43,496 nt of DNA from Muribaculaceae bacterium (GTDB taxonomy: Bacteria > Bacteroidota > Bacteroidia > Bacteroidales > Muribaculaceae). The notes beneath the pieces were generated by a model, which searched no databases, was not told the DNA's origin, and saw only the letters and a list, made by a program, of their open reading frames with translations. Location of the stretch: assembly GCA_029060725.1 (NCBI GenBank), contig JAIDTL010000010.1, positions 1 to 43,496 of the forward strand. The letters are read 5' to 3'. Position numbers and translations under genes: made by a program. Shown piece by piece: positions 42,651 to 43,496 of this stretch. The number at the start of each line of letters is the position of its first letter. The first letter of the stretch is position 1.

Positions 42651-43388
42651 TGCAAAAATTTCCTTTAGAACGTCGAGAGATTTTAGGTTGTCGCAGCCGG
42701 GGAAGTGGAGCCCATAGTATTTTAGGATAGAGTCGATAAGTTCGGAACGATCTTTGCCTGAGAAACGGAAATATCGGGCATTAGCGTAGTTGATGCGAGC
42801 AAGTGTGGGAAGGAATGCGGAATGTCTTGCATCAATCCTTAAGCTACTTGGAGATAAGACGTTAAATGGATATACCATTATGCCGGATTTCATGTCAAAT
42901 TCCATTCCATCTTGATAACCGCTCAGATCAGGCTGTATGCCCATCATATAGCTCATACTGATTAGGAATGTGATGTGAAAATTAGCGGTTAATGTACGGT
43001 CTATCGTGGCGTCTAAGACGCTGATTGAGTTGGCTATAAAATCCCAAAGACGTGGTTCTTGGGGTGCATCGTGGAGAAGTCGTGTCAAGAATTCTGACAA
43101 AAATAATGCTATAGTTGATTTTAATGGCTCATAATAGATCGACCGCCACACTTTCATTGGGACAATAGAATAAAGATTGTGGATATCTCTTGTAGATGAG
43201 ATATTGGCTTGGGCTTCTATGATGCTCAATGGTTGCAAGCGAGCCATTGTCTGGCGGCTCGACTTAGATGATCCAGCAGGGGTTAGAAAGGCAATTCTAC
43301 CACGCTCTCGAGTGTATATATTAGTGACATTATGCTTGTCGCTATGTTTTACCGTGCCTAATACAATTCCCGTTATATTCTCCTTCAT
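42648..43388 (-). CDS. recO: DNA repair protein RecO
   Basis: A 246-residue RecO, which helps load RecA onto SSB-coated DNA in the RecFOR pathway. The N-terminal OB fold begins NITGIVLGTVKHSDKHNVTNIYTRERGRIAFLTPAG, followed by the helical core (about residues 90-200) ending in FSGKDRSELIDSILKYYGLHFPG. The zinc-finger cysteines of some RecO proteins are missing, as in other Bacteroidetes members. The ATG is at 43386-43388. The stop lies at the end of the T-run of the orphan terminator. No clear promoter was seen upstream. Confidence 0.93.
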   Translation of the reverse strand: MKENITGIVLGTVKHSDKHNVTNIYTRERGRIAFLTPAGSSKSSRQTMARLQPLSIIEAQANISSTRDIHNLYSIVPMKVWRSIYYEPLKSTIALFLSEFLTRLLHDAPQEPRLWDFIANSISVLDATIDRTLTANFHITFLISMSYMMGIQPDLSGYQDGMEFDMKSGIMVYPFNVLSPSSLRIDARHSAFLPTLARINYANARYFRFSGKDRSELIDSILKYYGLHFPGCDNLKSLDVLKEIFA

Positions 43389-43430
43389 ATTCTAAAAATT
43401 ATAATCTACATCGTCATCTCCTATTCTTAT

Positions 43431-43465
43431 AAAAAAAGATCTAACTCTTTTCACAAAGAATTAGA
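43431..43465 (-). terminator. Intrinsic terminator of a minus-strand gene beyond the right edge
   Basis: On the minus strand TCTAATTCTTT (43465-43455) pairs with AAAGAGTTAGA (43450-43440) around GTGA, with one wobble, and is followed by a T-run (43437-43431). It would end a gene lying to the right of the window, upstream of recO. The remaining bases to 43496 hold no recognisable gene. Confidence 0.75.
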
Positions 43466-43496
43466 CCGAAACCTTAATCTTAATTTAATACTATGA

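Noticed and set aside
42591..42668. 25-codon frame in the short orphan transcript
   Set aside because: It reads through the terminator stem and T-run into the recO 3' end, so it is not a likely peptide gene.
1..43496. CRISPR arrays, tRNA and rRNA genes
   Set aside because: No regularly spaced repeats and no cloverleaf or T-loop signature sequences were recognised by eye; a tRNAscan or Infernal run could still find something small.

Overview
The window looks like a chromosome segment from a gut-type member of the Bacteroidales, perhaps a Muribaculaceae relative; the family-level placement is an inference. Evidence includes TTTG-N19/20-TAnnTTTG promoters, little Shine-Dalgarno signal, a MurF-alanine racemase fusion, a TamA-type barrel made as a lipoprotein, a DUF3098 gene beside ftsX, a M56 peptidase with a TonB_C domain, and a SusC-like plug protein. 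I support 41 protein genes. I found no rRNA, tRNA, CRISPR array, transposase, integrase or prophage gene.

Layout. 18-5236 (minus): glycerolipid-type acyltransferase, obgE, and an acyl-CoA synthetase/sugar nucleotidyltransferase pair joined by a 4-base overlap; a three-hairpin REP-like element sits between the acyltransferase and obgE. 5525-9960 (plus): topA, prfB (no programmed frameshift) and a small outer-membrane-type protein. 9983-14323 (minus): a compact operon xseA, HAD phosphatase, rnpA, yidD, GH3-like enzyme. tamL (14444-16807) diverges from xseA, and both starts lie 4 bases after a -7 element, suggesting leaderless messages.

16878-24799 is the accessory region. Two MntA-HepT (nucleotidyltransferase/HEPN) toxin-antitoxin pairs in opposite orientation flank a BlaI-type repressor / BlaR1-like protease / TlpA-like thioredoxin operon. 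The second pair heads a tightly packed, AT-rich five-gene operon (21058-24069): mntA, hepT, an orphan HigA-family HTH protein, a C5-cytosine DNA methyltransferase and a probable restriction endonuclease. A plug-only TonB-receptor-like protein follows. This composite TA plus restriction-modification operon is the best candidate for an unusual system here.

24891-31040 (plus): sufE, a POT-family peptide transporter, an NSS-family sodium symporter and murF-alr. The last overlaps tail-to-tail with a LolD-like ATPase gene. 30960-33155 (minus): that ATPase and an RsmF-like rRNA methyltransferase. 33204-38069 (plus): RsmI-like methyltransferase, metallo-beta-lactamase-fold hydrolase, mtaB, a family 2 glycosyltransferase and surE. 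A 417-base gap then holds a candidate ~170-nt structured RNA with its own promoter and a strong terminator. 38487-42445 (plus): ftsX, DUF3098, uppP, truB, queA. After queA a second short orphan transcription unit (about 65 nt) faces recO (42648-43388, minus).

All positions and motifs were read by eye. Family names come from motif recognition, not database searches, and no promoter, RNA or operon here has been tested.
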